DNA of 64,000 nt from CAVRQM01 sp963723455 (GCA_963723455.1 CAVRQM010000001.1:682001-746000); one strand, 5' to 3'; shown: positions 38,605 to 55,694, numbered from the stretch's first letter. Made by a program: numbers and translations. The notes: a model not told the origin generated them from the sequence alone.

Positions 38605-39375
38605 ATGAGCACGACATTTCGCGCCTGGGACATCGACCAGAGCTGGATGCTGCCGCCCTCGGCGCATGAGTTCGTGCCGGCGGCCCACGTCGCGCACTTC
38701 ATTCGCGACACGGTGCGCGAGACGCTGGAGCTGTCGGCAATCCTGTCGGCCTACGGGGAAGAGCGGGGCTACGCGCCCTATCACCCCGGCATGATGGTCG
38801 CGCTGCTGCTGTATGGCTACAACCGCAGCATCTACTCCAGCCGCCAGCTGGCCCGCGCCTGCGAGGAGCGGGTGGACTTCATGGCGTTGACCGGGCTGAA
38901 CCAGCCCGATTTCCGCGCCATCAGCGAGTTCCGCCGGCGGCACCTTGCGGCACTCTCGGCGCTGTTCCTGCAGATGCTGCTGCTGTGCCGGGAGGCGGGT
39001 CTGGTGCGGTTGGGCCACTCGCGATCGACGGGACCAAGCTGCGCGCCAACGCCTCGGCGCCACAAGGCGATGAGCTATGGCCGCATGCAGCAGGCCGAGA
39101 CCAGGCTGGCCGCCGAGGTCGCCGGCTGGCTCGGGCGGACCGAGCGGGCCGACGCGGTCGAGGAAGCGGAACACGGTGCGGACCGGCGGGGCGACAAGAT
39201 GCCGGGCTGGGTGGCCGACAAGCAGCAGCATGTGGCGTGGATCCGTGGCGCCCGGGCGGGGCTGGAGGCGGAGGCGGCGCAATTGCGGTCTGATCTCGAC
39301 CCGGATGGGTCGGGTCCGTCGTCGGGGATGCAGAAGGGTGCGCGAGACATGGCCCGACCGGATGGACTTCGTGGC
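38605..39375 (+). pseudogene. IS1182-family transposase, 3'-truncated
   Basis: N-terminal half of an IS1182/IS1380-like transposase: FRAWDIDQSWMLPPSAHEFV, GYAPYHPGMMVALLLYGYNR, IYSSRQLARACEERVDFMAL, FRAISEFRRRHLAAL. A frameshift near 39015 precedes AIDGTKLRANAS, and a charged stretch (EEAEHGADRRGDKM) follows. It is cut at about 39375, where an ISAs1-type sequence begins, so the catalytic C-terminal part is absent. Confidence 0.82.
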
Positions 39376-39905
39376 TTGACGGCAAGACCTCTCGCCGCGG
39401 CCACGACCGCGCCGCGGGGACCGCCCCCAAGCCATCTCGTCTCGGCCTTCGCCACCACCAACGGCTGGTGCTCGGCCAGGAAGCGGTGGCCGGCAAATTC
39501 AATGGATTGACCGCCAATCCGGTGCTGCTGGCCCGGCTCGCCGAGAACAGCGTCCTTCAAGGTGCCACAGTCTCGATCGACGCCATCACAATCAACGCGA
39601 TCATTGCGACCGCCATCCAGGGCGCCGGCGCCGACTACCTGCTGGCCGTCAAGGTCAATCAGGCGTCTGCCCCGCCCGGCGCCGTGCAAACCCGTGTCGA
39701 GCACGAGGGGCCATAAGGCATTGAGCAGCGCACCACCAGCCTGATGCGCGAGGTCGATTGGCTGTCTGGCGACCGCCGCTTCCCCGGCGAACTCCGGCTA
39801 CCGGGCGTCGCCTGCGTCATCAGCGTCCAGGCCTGCATCCAACGCGGCGCGTCCACACATGCGGAACCGATGCTGGGTATTCTCGCCAACGCTCGACCCG
39901 GCTCC
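39376..39905 (+). pseudogene. ISAs1-family transposase fragment fused to the IS1182 piece
   Basis: It starts inside the ISAs1 motif (A)IDGKTSRRGHDRA and continues with FATTNG, LGQEAVAGKFNGLTA, LLARLAENSVLQGATVSIDA, GAGADYLLAVKVNQ, and in another frame REVDWLSGDRRFPGELRLPG. The 5' half with the first catalytic residues and the 3' end are missing. Confidence 0.82.
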
Positions 39906-39910
39906 TCGTG

Positions 39911-41105
39911 ATGGAGGTGTCCGATGACCCAAGTGGCGACGTTCCGTTCCTGACGCAGTTTGCGGCGCTGCGCGACCCGCGGCAGGTTGGCAAGATGCTG
40001 TATCCGTTACCGGAACTGCTGCTGTTGCTGCTGTGGGATACGGTGGCCTGAACCGATGACTTCGTCGAGTTGACGCTGTGGGGCAAGGAGCACCTGGCGA
40101 CCTACGGCGGTTCCTGTCGTTCGCGCGCGGCATCCCGAGCCACGACACGCTGCGCGAGGTGATCGCGGCCATCAGCCCGGACCTGTTCAGGACGTGTTTC
40201 ACCGACTGTATCGAGCGGCTGCGCATCTCCAGAGGTGAGACGACGGGGGCCGGAGACGATCGCCATTGACGGCAAGACCTCCCGACGCAGCCACGCCCGG
40301 TCCAAGGGCCGCAGCCCGCTGCACACGGTCTCGGCCTGGGCCACGGGCCAACAAGTCGTGCTGTGGCAGGAGGCGATATCCGGGGAATCGAACGAGATCG
40401 TCGCCATCCCGCCGCTGCTACGCCGCCTGGAGCTGGCCGGCGCGATCGTCACCATAGACGCGATGGGCACGCAAACGCAGATCGTACAGACCATCCTCGA
40501 TGGCGGCGGCGACTACGTGCTGGCACTCAAGCCGAACCGCCCCGCCACCTTCGCCGAAGTCGAGGCCCTGTTCGCCAAGCCGCCGCCGTCGCTGGCCCTT
40601 GGTATTCACCGACCATCGATGGCGGCCACGGCCGGATCGAAACTCGCACGCACTGCGTCTGCCACGACGTCGGCTGGCTGTTCTCGGATCGCCGCTACAC
40701 CGGCGAGCCACCCTTCCCGGACCTTGCCATGGTTGGCCTTCAGCCGCTTTGCGGCCTGTCCCTCCGGGGGATCGCTGCGCGATGATCGAAAGCCGGACCG
40801 AGCGAGACGGCAGGAGCGAGCTGGAACGGCGCCATTATCTTTGCTCGACCAAGCTCGATGCCGAGACGTTGGCCCGCGTGGTGCGCAGCCACTGGCGGAT
40901 CGAGATGACTGCATTGGGTGCTCGACATGGAATGCCACGATGACCTCGCACGCCTGCGCACCGGCCACGGACCAGCCAACATAGCCGTGGTCAGGCACAT
41001 GTCGCTTCAGGCCAAGACGACCATCAGCCTGAAAAATCGCCGGAAGCAGGCCGGGATGGAACACCGAAGATCTCGCAGCCGTCATCCAGCAGCACGCCTG
41101 AACGT
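39911..41105 (+). pseudogene. Second ISAs1-family transposase, degenerate
   Basis: A nearly full-length ISAs1 transposase, broken by an in-frame TGA at 40049 (DTVA-stop-TDDFVELTLWG) and several frameshifts. Pieces are FAALRDPRQVGKMLYPLPEL, SFARGIPSHDTLREVIAAIS, IAIDGKTSRRSHARSKGRSP, IVTIDAMGTQTQIVQTILDG, and the C-terminal RVVRSHWRIE...LHWVLDMECHDD and GPANIAVVRHMSLQ. It is a different copy from the fragment at 39376. Confidence 0.85.
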
Positions 41106-41210
41106 TTACTCGATTCGCCTGAGGCCGTTGACCGCCCCGGTTGACAGGCCACGGCCGGCCTCCGATGATTGTGCCAGCGGTGTTACGACCGCACCGCCAG
41201 AAGGGGCGAC

Positions 41211-41665
41211 ATGACACGGGTCGCCGCGACCACGCTGGTCGTGCCGCTGGGCGTCGCGCAGGCGGCGTCGGCACGGACCGTCACCATCCGCCGACCGGCG
41301 CGGTAGGGTCTACGCTGTACACCACCATGACCCTGACCGGCGGCGGCAGCGTGGCGCTGAACCCGGTAGTCGGGCCGAACTGCTACTATGGCGAGGTCTG
41401 CGGCTTTCCCGCCGGCTATGCCGGCACCTCGCTCGGCTACGCGCTGCCGGACGGCAGCACCGCGACGCTGCCGGATTTCCACGGCGTGTTCCAGCCGTGG
41501 CGCAACGAGTACCGGATCATCGGCGCGGCGTCGGGCCTGGACAGTGTCGGGCGCAAGGTGCGGGTGTTCAAGCGAGTGGACCTGACGGTGTCCTGCCGCA
41601 GCGGTCGCGGCGGCGGCTGCATCAGGACCTATGTGGGGCAGCTGGTCCGGGTGACTCTGGACTGA
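41211..41665 (+). CDS. Small exported protein of unknown function, frameshifted
   Basis: About 150 residues. The signal peptide MTRVAATTLVVPLGVAQAASA is followed by a secreted domain with STLYTTMTLTGGGSVALNPV, a YYGEVCGFPAGYAGTSLGYA segment, and VSCRSGRGGGCIRTYVGQLV. Four cysteines suggest disulfides. AAGGGG 6 bases before the ATG supports the start. One break near 41300 separates signal peptide and domain. I do not recognise the family. It is the first non-IS gene after the cluster, convergent with the GNAT gene. Confidence 0.6.
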
Positions 41666-41667
41666 GT

Positions 41668-42240
41668 TCAACCGCCGCGTGAGCCGGCGATCCGCAGTTC
41701 CTCCGGTATGCGCAGCCCCAGCCGTTCCGGCACCTGCCAGACCTCCTCGGCACGCTGCGCAGCGGCTGAAACCCGGCGCGCAGATAGGTCGGCAACGCGC
41801 GCGGATGGTCGGCGGTGCAGGTGTTCACCGTCAGCGCCTTCGCCCCCAGGCCGAACGCGGCATCGACCGCATGGCGCAGGAACGGGTCGCCCAGACCGCG
41901 CCCCACGGCGTGCGGCAGCAGGCCGAAATAGTTCAGGTTCATCACCGGCCAGCCGGAGCGGTCCAGCTCGTGGAAACCGCGGCCGTCCCGGCATGGCTGC
42001 AGCACATGGATCAGCATCGCCGGCGCGCGCAGCATCGCCGACAGCTCGCGGTCCGACATCGACGCGGCGCAGCCACCAGCAATGCTCCGCGCCGACGCCG
42101 TCATACAGCGCGCGGTATTCCGCCACCCTGCAATCGGGCCGCAGCCGCGCCCGCGCGCCGTCCGGCAGCGGCGGCGCCGGCTCGGACGGCGGCGCGTCCA
42201 TGCGCAGGAACGTCACGGTCACGCCCACGCGCACCACCGG
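41668..42240 (-). CDS. GNAT family N-acetyltransferase, frameshifted
   Basis: About 190 residues, an acetyl-CoA-dependent acetyltransferase. VTVTFLRMDAPPSEPAPPLP is the N-terminal strand, then VAEYRALYDGVGAEHCWWLR, FHELDRSGWPVMNLNYFGLL, the acetyl-CoA loop PHAVGRGLGDPFLRHAVDAA, and TVNTCTADHPRALPTYLRAG. The end RLGLRIPEELRIAGSRGG returns to the first frame. Breaks near 42070 and 41735. Start at one of the GTGs near 42240. Substrate unknown. Confidence 0.82.
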   Translation of the reverse strand, partial: PVVRVGVTVTFLRMDAPPSEPAPPLPDGARARLRPDCRVAEYRALYDGVGAEHCWWLRRVDVGPRAVGDAARAGDADPCAAAMPGRPRFPRAGPLRLAGDEPELFRPAAARRGARSGRPVPAPCGRCRVRPGGEGADGEHLHRRPSARVADLSARRVSAAAQRAEEVWQVPERLGLRIPEELRIAGSRGG

Positions 42241-42288
42241 CTCCGCCGTCCCCAGCAGTCTTCGATACCGCCACGCGCCGCCCGCCGC

Positions 42289-44274
<1,986 letters not shown>

Positions 44275-44297
44275 GAGTGTCTTCAGCGCGCCGGCGC

Positions 44298-46102
44298 TCA
44301 GGCGCCGGCCGGATCGCCCGCGTACAGGCGGTGCTGCACGCTGCGCAGCGCGATGACGCGGCGCTGCGCCGCCTCGTCGAAACGATCGGCCAACGCCTGC
44401 TGGGCCTGCGCCAGTTCGGCCTCCAGTCCGGAGCGGCGCAGCAGGCCGACGAAATGCCAGAACGTTTCCAAAGCCTCCGCCGGCATCGCGCCCTCTCTCG
44501 CCGCCGGCGGCAGCGCCGCAGCCACGGCCGCCGTCAGCGCCTCGATCGCGCGCGCGTATCCGGATGCTCGCAGGTGGTCAATCAGCGCGGCCGCGTCAAG
44601 GTTTTCCGCGCCGTGCAGCCAATCCAGCATGGCGTGTTGCAAACGGCGCACATCCGGCGGCAGCGCCAGCGCGCCGAACGTCTCCTCCTCGTCGTGCAGC
44701 AGCGCCGGGATGGGCCAGAAGCAGGCAGAGCCAGGATGCGGCCGATCTGCGCGTCGGCGTCGGCGTCGGACAGGGCCGGGCGCACCGCGCGCACCGGCCG
44801 CGGCGTGCTCGCCGCTGTGGCGGCCGCGCCCGGCCGGGCCGGCCGGCGCTCCTGGAAGAACCGGTCCAGCAGCGCGCGGCGGTACTCCGCCGGCCAGGCC
44901 GGCGTGGCGGATCTGCCGGGCCGCCGCCTCCAGCCGCTCCTTCCAGCCGGCGAGCTGCTCGGGGATCGTGGCGCCCTGCCGAAGCTGCGCGAACAGCGGC
45001 GTCGGCCAAGGCTAGCGCGGCCGTCGAGCGCGGATGCAAGCCGCTGCCGGACCGTGCTGCGCGCACGAAGCTGTCGGGATCCTGGCCGGCGGGCAGGCGA
45101 CGCGATCAGCAAGCGTGCGGTCGGGCGTCAGATGCGGCAGCGCCAGCGCGAGCCGCCCGCTCCGCCGCCCGGCCGCCGGCCGCATCGCCGTCAAAGCACA
45201 GCACCGGCGCGGGCGACAGACCGCCACAGCGACCTCGAGCTGCGCCTCGGTCAGCGCCGTGCCGAGCGGCGCCACCGCCCCGGCGAATCCCGCCTGATGC
45301 AGCGCGATCACGTCCAGATAGCCCTCGACCACGACCAGCCGGCTGCCCGCTGCGCGCGGCGGCGCGGGCGCGGTCCAGGCCGAACAGGCTCTGCCGCTTG
45401 GAAAACAGCGCGGTCTCCGGCCCGTTCAGGTATTTCGGCTGGCCGTCGCCCAGGACGCGGCCGCCGAAGCTGATCACGCGGCCCTGCGCGTCGCGGATCG
45501 GGAACATCACGCGGCCGAAGAACTGCGCGCGCGACGAGCGATCCGGCTCCGGCTGCGGTCATCAGCCCGGCCTCGACCAGCAGCGACGGCGCGGCGCTGC
45601 CGCCAGCTCGGCGGCCAGCGCGCGCGCGGCCCTCGCCGGACCAGCCGAGGCCCAGTCCGCGATCGTGGCCTCGCGTCAGCCCGCGGCCGCGCAGATACTC
45701 CAGCGCCGCCCAGCCTCCGGCCGCGCGCAGCCGGCGGGCGAACAGCCCGCGGCCGCGTCCAGCACGCCATGCAGATCAAGCCGGCGGCGCTCGGCCTCCG
45801 CCGCCTGCGGGGTGGGCTTCGGCACCTCCAGCCCCGCCTCGGCGGCGAGCTGCGCCACCGCCTCGGGGAAGCTCGACGCCCTGCGCGCGCATCACGAAGC
45901 CGATCGCGTCGCCATGCGCGCCGCAGCCGAAACAGTGGAAGCCGTCGTCATAGACGTAGAAGCTCGGCGTCTTCTCGCCGTGGAACGGGCAGCAGCCCTT
46001 CATCTGCCGCCCCGAGCGCGCCAGCTTGACGTGCCGCCCCACCACCGCGGCCAGCGGCGTGCGGGCGCGCAGTTCATCGAGGAACGAGGCGGGCAGCGCC
46101 AA
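44298..46102 (-). CDS. dnaG: DNA primase DnaG, frameshifted
   Basis: Makes RNA primers for replication, about 600 residues. N-terminal zinc finger in MKGCCPFHGEKTPSFYVYDD and GFHCFGCGAHGD. RNA-polymerase core with IRDAQGRVISFGGRVLG, PKYLNGPETALFSKRQSLFG and the TOPRIM region VVEGYLDVIALHQAGF. C-terminal helicase-binding domain ending LRSVQHRLYAGDPAGA. Between 44650 and 45900 there are at least eight single-base breaks. The start is taken as TTG (MALPASFLDELRART), since the same frame continues from yqeY without a stop. It is 23 bases from rpoD. Confidence 0.93.
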
Positions 46103-46103
46103 G

Positions 46104-46562
46104 TCGGTCAGCCGCCCAGCGCCGCTTCTGACGACCGGCCCGGCCGTCGCCATGTCCAGGCTCGCCGCGTGGCGGGCGCGCAGGGCGGCCATCACCCGCC
46201 CCATGTCCTTGACCGAGGCGGCGCCGGTCTCGGCAATCGCCTCGCGCACGGCGGCCTGCAGCGCGATGCCCGTCCATCTGCGCCGGCAGGAAGCCCTCGA
46301 TCACCGCGATCTCGGCCTCCTCCTTGTCGGCGAGGTCGGGGCGGTTGCCCTGCCGGTACAGCGCCACGCTCTCGCGCCGGCTTTTCGCCATGCCGCGCAG
46401 CATCGACACGATCCCGGCCTCATCGACCGGCCCGCCCGGCCGCGCGGCGATGTCGGCGTCCTTCAGCCTGGCGGTGATCATGCGCAACGTGGAGACGCGC
46501 GCCGCCTGCCCCGCCATCATCGCGGCCTTGAGTTCGGTCGTGAATGTATCGCGCAGTCCCAT
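46104..46562 (-). CDS. YqeY/GatB-like protein, frameshifted
   Basis: About 150-residue protein with the tRNA-binding-type helical domain of GatB/YqeY. The role is unclear, although the gene is widely linked to dnaG-rpoD. MGLRDTFTTELKAAMMAG, RMITARLKDADIAARPGG, IEGFLPAQMD, then after a break near 46275 AVREAIAETGAASVKDMGRV and MAALRARHAASLDMATAGPV. The start is well supported by GGAGGG 5 bases upstream. A TATAGT box at about 46596-46601 on this strand is a possible -10. The stop is not visible: the frame flows into dnaG. Confidence 0.85.
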
Positions 46563-46681
46563 GCAGCCCTCCGGGAGAAAATGCCCCCTACTATATAGGC
46601 GTCGCGCGCGCCCGGGACATTCCTTCGCCGCCGAGTCGGCCGAAGATTGCGCTGGGAAATGGCTTCCCATAGGATCGCTGC

Positions 46682-46888
46682 ATGCAGATGAGCGTGGATG
46701 CGGTGATCGCGCGGCTGGGCGGGGCGGAGGCCGGCGCGCGGCTGCTGGGCGTCGGCACCGAGGCGGTGCGCAAATGGCGGCAGCAGCGGGTGATCCCGTC
46801 GCGCCACTGGCCGGCGCTGATCGCCGCGACCGGGCTGTCCCTGGCCGAACTGCCGGGCGCGGGCGCCGGCCGCCGAGCCGTCGCCACG

Positions 46889-46890
<2 letters not shown>
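46682..46890 (+). CDS. YdaS-like helix-turn-helix protein upstream of carA
   Basis: About 65-70 residues. MQMSVDAVIARLGGAEAGAR, LLGVGTEAVRKWRQQRVIPS and WPALIAATGLSLAEL form a Cro/YdaS-like HTH in which alanine-rich helix 2 and VRKWRQQRVIPSRHW are the recognition part. It starts 120 bases from divergent yqeY. The natural stop is hidden because the frame runs into carA, where a base is missing. Such small HTH genes may control carA, but that is inference. Confidence 0.65.
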
Positions 46891-48047
<1,157 letters not shown>

Positions 48048-48487
48048 TCGGTCCGCAAGCTCTTCGGGAGGCGGTCCGAACAACGTTCCGTCAGGCTACT
48101 CGGGCGTTCCATGGCTCATTGGCATCGCTGTTCGCCGTTCGCGGTCGCATGTCTGCGGCGTACTTGCAGTCACACCGCCGCGAGCCGACCTTCTGCTTGA
48201 GGTGTGCGCTGCCGTAGCCGCAGCGACTAGCTGGAGCGGGAGCGATCTCACTGCTTGTTCATGCCGGCCCGATCTCCTGCGTTCGGAACGGCACACGATC
48301 CAGAGCCGGCTAATCGACCTGATCGAGAGACAGTGACACGAACCCTGGAGCAGCTACTCTCGTGCGCGAAGTGCTGGACGCGGGCAGACCCAAGCACCTG
48401 GATGACAATTGGGCAGACTGTCACTAGCCCGCCGCAGGGCGAGTGACTCTGATGCCGCAGGAGACGAACTGATGCCAGATCGGACCT
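48048..48487. other. Non-coding stretch after carA
   Basis: 440 bases between carA and the small unknown gene. G+C drops relative to the flanks and only short unconvincing frames occur. No tRNA, IS end or terminator with a T run is visible. Confidence 0.6.
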
Positions 48488-48795
48488 TTGATCGTCGCGG
48501 TCGCGATGCCCGAGCAGCCAAGCGCCTCGAGGCGGCGCTTGTTCCGCGAGGCTCTAGAGGAGAATCCAGGGATCAGCGCGTGGTGGAATCATATTCCCTA
48601 CGTCTATCTCGTCACCAGCCGTCTGGATGCTGATGAGCTTCAGCGCGAACCTGTTCGCACACGATCTGAAGCTCGATCGGCTTTCTCGTGATGGAAGTGA
48701 ATCCTGCAGAGTCGGAAGGTTTGCTGCCTCAGAAAGCACTGGGAGTGGATCAAAAAGCGATCAAGCAGGCTAGCCGGACAGAGACGCTCGACTAA
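48488..48795 (+). CDS. Small protein of unknown function with a WW...LPQKAWEWI pattern, frameshifted
   Basis: About 100 residues. I do not recognise a named gene. Following the frame across breaks near 48648, 48680 and 48742 gives IVAVAMPEQPSASRRRLFRE, NPGISAWWNHIPYVYLVTSR, DADEL, LDRFLVMEVNPAESEGLLPQ and KAWEWIKKR. The spacing WW-H-(V)YLVTS ... LVMEVN ... LPQKAWEWI resembles short bacterial proteins with a ferredoxin-like fold that are usually left unnamed. A TTG gives the first start and an ATG seven codons later is an alternative. Its end touches carB, so it interrupts a normal carA-carB pair. Confidence 0.5.
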
Positions 48796-48799
48796 GCGA

Positions 48800-52053
<3,254 letters not shown>

Positions 52054-52164
52054 CCGATGGCGCCGCGCCGGGCGTTCCGAGAGCCGGGCTTGCGTTTTCG
52101 TGCGCAGGCGCAGAACACTTCGTTCCCCGTTTCCGCATCCTTCTGGCGATCCGAGGTTCTGGCT

Positions 52165-52639
52165 GTGCAAAAGTTCCCCATGACCGCCCCCGGCCTGCAG
52201 CGGCTGGAGGACGAGCTGCGAACCCTGAAGTCCATCGAGCGGCCGGCGGTGATCCGCGCCATCGCCGAGGCGCGCACGCATGGCGACCTGAGCGAGAACG
52301 CCGAGTACCACGCCGCCCGCGAGCGCCAGAGCTTCATCGAGGGCCGGATCGCCGAGCTGGAGGAGATCGTCTCCTCGGTCGAGGTGATCGACCCGTCCAC
52401 CCTGTCCGGCGACAACGTCAAGTTCGGCGCGCATGTCCGCCTGGTCGATGAGGAGACCGAGAAGGAGGCGACCTACCAGCTGGTCGGCGTGCATGAGGCG
52501 GACATCAAGTCGGCAGCGCCTGTCGATCTCCTCGCCGCTGGCCAAGGCGCTGATCGGCAAGAAGGTGGGCGACAGCATCTCGGTCCCCGCCCCTGGCGGC
52601 GACCGCAGCTACGAGATCCTCGCCGTCACCTACGGCTGA
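52165..52639 (+). CDS. greA: Transcription elongation factor GreA, frameshifted
   Basis: Cleavage factor that rescues backtracked RNA polymerase, about 157 residues. The N-terminal coiled coil has FPMTAPGLQRLEDELRTLKS, the tip acidic pair in ARTHGDLSENAEYHAARERQ, and the C-terminal domain ends SPLAKALIGKKVGDSISVPA with APGGDRSYEILAVTYG. The start is GTG with GAGG about 10 bases before. Deleting one C near 52515 joins ADIKSAALSIS to the rest. It is next to carB as in many alphaproteobacteria. Confidence 0.94.
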
Positions 52640-52653
52640 GCGCCGAATTGTCC

Positions 52654-53853
52654 ATGATCGGGCTGGCCGACGTGCGCGCCGCCGCCGCGCGCATCGCGGG
52701 GAAAGTGTTGCGCACGCCCGGCGATGCGCAGCGACACCATCAGCCGCGCCACCGGGGCGGACGTGGTGCTGAAGCTGGACACGCTGCAGATCACCGGCTC
52801 GTTCAAGGAGCGCGGGGCGGCCAACCGCCTGGCGTTGCTGACTGCCGCCGAGCGCGGGGCCGGCGTGGTGGCCATGTCGGCCGGCAATCATGCCGCTGCC
52901 CTGGCGCGGCACGCGCAGCTGCTCGGCATCACCGCGGTAATCGTGATGCCGGTCAACACGCCCTTGACCAAGGTGACGCGCACCGCGAGCTGGGGCGCCC
53001 GCGTGGTGCTGCACGGCGAGACGGTGGCCGAGGCGGCCGAGCACGCGCTGGCACTCGCCGCCGACGAGGGCCGGGTGTTCATCCATCCCTACGACGATCC
53101 CGGCGTCATGGCCGGCCAGGGCACGCTTGGCTCTGGAGCTGCTGGAGGATTTTCCCGAGCTGGAGATGCTGGCCGTCCCGGTCGGCGGCGGCGGGCTGAT
53201 TTCCGGCTGCGCCGTCGCGGCGGCCGCGCTGCAGCCGGGCATCGAGGTGATCGGCGTCGAGGTCGCCGCCTACGCCGCGCTGGCGCAACGGCTGGCCGGT
53301 CTGCCGGTGTCGGTCGGCGGCAGCACGATCGCCGAGGGCATCGCCGTGCGCGACATCGGCGTGGCCCCGCTGGCGGCGATCCGCGCGCATGTGGCCGACG
53401 TGCTGGTGGTGCCCGAGCGCGCCGTGGAGGAAGCCATCGCGCTGCTGGCCGAGGGCGCCAAGGTGGTGGCCGAGGGCGCGGGCGCGACCGGGCTTGCGGC
53501 ACTGCTGGCGTTTCCCGGAACGGTTCGCCGGCAAGCGCGTCGGCATCCCGATGTGCGGCGGCAATATCGACGCGCGCATCCTGGCCAACATCCTGCTGCG
53601 CAACCTGCTGCGCGACGGCCGGCTGCAACGGCTGGTGCTGGAAATCCCCGACCGGCCCGGAATGCTGGCCGACATCGCCACGCGCATCGCGGCCTCCGGC
53701 GGCAACATCATCGAGGTGTCGCACCACCGCCTGTTCACCTCGCCCAGCGTGCAGGCCGCACAGCTGGAGGTGATGTTCGAGGCGCGCGACCCGGCGCACA
53801 GCGCGGCAATCGTGCAGGCGCTGGAACAGACATATACGTTGCGGCGGATATGA
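52654..53853 (+). CDS. ilvA: Threonine ammonia-lyase with ACT domain, frameshifted
   Basis: PLP enzyme turning threonine into 2-oxobutyrate, about 400 residues. PLP Lys in LQITGSFKERGAANR, SAGNHAAALARHAQLLG, the PLP phosphate loop AVPVGGGGLISG, VSVGGSTIAEGIAV, and a C-terminal ACT domain (LEIPDRPGMLADIATRIAAS, NIIEVSHHRLF). One ACT domain and this length match the shorter IlvA/TdcB-like enzymes rather than E. coli IlvA with two. Breaks near 52722, 53135 and 53520 are each cured by deleting one base. It starts 14 bases after greA. Confidence 0.92.
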
Positions 53854-53914
53854 GTGGAGGCAGCCTCCACGTCATCCCCGGATTGTCCGGGATCCGCGGG
53901 GGAGAGGCCGGTGG

Positions 53915-55106
53915 ATGGCCGGATCAGTCCCAGACGACGGGCGAGTGCTCCGCCGTCTCGGCGCCGCCATCCGCCACGAATGGGCGCTCGACCCCGATTT
54001 CCTCACTGTCAACCACGGCTCGTTCGGCGCCACGCCGCGCGTCGTGCTGGCGGCGCAGGCGCGAATGGCAGGCGCGCATGGAGGCGCAGCCGACGCGCTT
54101 CATGGTGCGCGAGATGCCGGCCGCGCTCCGCCGGCCGCCGACCGGCTCGCCGGGTTCGTGGGCGCGTCCGGCGACGACCTCGCGTTCGTGGAAAACGCCA
54201 CGGTCGGCTGCAACGCCGTGCTGCGCTCGCTCGATCTCGCGCCCGGCGACGAGATCGTGGTGCTGACGCCACGGCTATGGCGCGGTGGTGAAGACCGCTC
54301 GCTACGTCGCCAGCCCGCGCCGGCGCGCGCGTGGTCGAGGCGGCCATCCCCTTTCCCCGCCCGGACGACGACGCAGTGGTCGCCAGCGTCGCCGCCGCGC
54401 TCGGGCCGCGCACGCGGATTGCCGTGCTCGACCACATCACCTCGCACAGCGCGCTGCTGCTGCCGATCGCCGGCATGATCGCCGCCTGCCACGCCGCCGG
54501 CGTGCCGGTGCTGGTCGATGGCGCGCACGCTCCCGGCAATGTCGCGCTCGACATCCCCGCGATCGGCGCGGACTGGTATGTGGGCAATTGCCACAAATGG
54601 CTGTGCGCGCCGAAGGGCTGCGGCTTCCTGTGGGCGCGGCCCGAGCGGCAGGATCGGGCTGCAACCCGTCACCATCAGCCACGGCTATGGCGGCGGCTTC
54701 CTGGAGCGGTTCGACTGGACCGGCACGCGCGACATGAGCGCCTATCTGGCGGTCACCGCGGCGCTCGATTTCCACGCAGCGTCTGGGCGGCGCGGCGCTG
54801 CGCGGCCGCAACGCCGCCCTGGCCGCCGAGGCCGCCGCCCTGCTGGCCGGCCGGTTCGGCACCGAGACGGGCGGCGGCAACGCGCCGGCTGCGGCATGGG
54901 GCTGGTGCGCCTGCCGCTGGCCGGGCCGGTCGATCAGGTCCGCGCGCTGGCGATCCGCGAACGCCTGCTGGACCGCGGCACGGACGCGCCGGTAAACGCC
55001 ATCGACGGCGTGGGCATGCGCCTGGTTGCGCGTCTCGGCGCAAGCCTACAATGAACGCAGGGACTTCACGCGCTTGCTGAGATGGTATCTGCGGATGCTC
55101 GCGTGA
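53915..55106 (+). CDS. Class V PLP aminotransferase (isopenicillin N epimerase-like), frameshifted
   Basis: About 395 residues. DPDFLTVNHGSFGATPR, FMVREMPAALR, FVENATVGCNAVLRSL, PLP Asp in VPVLVDGAHAPGNVALDI, the Schiff-base Lys in VGNCHKWLCAPKGCGFLW, and GYGGGFLERFDWTGTRDMSA. The group includes isopenicillin-N epimerase-like and cysteine desulfurase-like enzymes. The substrate is not predictable. Breaks near 54065, 54110, 54270, 54660, 54780 and 55030. After the last, the frame reads RVSAQAYNERRDFTRLLRWY and ends at TGA 55104. The start MAGSVPDDG is the first ATG after ilvA. Confidence 0.85.
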
Positions 55107-55224
55107 TCTGCTGTTGCGGTCCGCCACAGTGTGACTTCCACTGTGCAACAAAGGGAACGTCTGTTGGCGCACGGCCGCAGCTTTCGCTAATCCAAAGACT
55201 GCCACCTTGAGGGGGGTGACGGCC

Positions 55225-55633
55225 ATGACCAGCCAGACTACGGCGAAGCGGACCGCGCCGGCGCAGATCGACGCCGGATGGTCGCCGCGCTCATCGACCT
55301 GCCCGGCAACGTGGTGCTCGATGCACCAGCGCATCATGCCCCGCCATACCGCGTTGCTGGCGCGCTGGCTCGAGGCGGGGCGGCGCATGGGTCTGTGCGA
55401 CGCCTCGGCGTTCCAGCCGGAGCGGCCGCGTCTCGCTGGCGAGGGGCCGCGGCGCGACTACGTGCTGGTCTGGGTGCGCGAGAACATCGACCCGGCCTAT
55501 ATGGTCGATGCCGGAGGGCGCGAATTGGGTGGTGGTCGACGCGGTGCGCCAGCAGACGCTGGCCCGGCTGCCCAGCTTCGCCGCCGCGCTGAACTTTATC
55601 CGCCCGGTGCTGCCGCTGGAGGCCGCCGCCTGA
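55225..55633 (+). CDS. Hypothetical protein, about 136 residues, frameshifted
   Basis: GAGGGGGG about 9 bases before the ATG marks the start, MTSQTTAKRTAPAQ. The middle is HQRIMPRHTALLARWLEAGR, RMGLCDASAFQPERP and DYVLVWVRENIDPAYMVDA. After a break near 55515 it ends NWVVVDAVRQQTLARLPSFA, ALNFIRPVLPLEAAA. The Arg/Trp-rich middle and short length give no clear fold, and I do not recognise the family. It lies between the aminotransferase and the Tm-1-like gene on the same strand. The 118 bases before it show no other feature. Confidence 0.6.
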
Positions 55634-55694
55634 CGCGACCCACAGGGCGCGTGGCGCGATGGCCAGGCTGGCGCGGCCGCGCTAGGCTGCGCGG

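Noticed and set aside
46100..46275. YqeY-DnaG fusion protein
   Set aside because: The frame is continuous but the stop of YqeY is missing in a region full of indels. Both proteins have separate normal ends in relatives.
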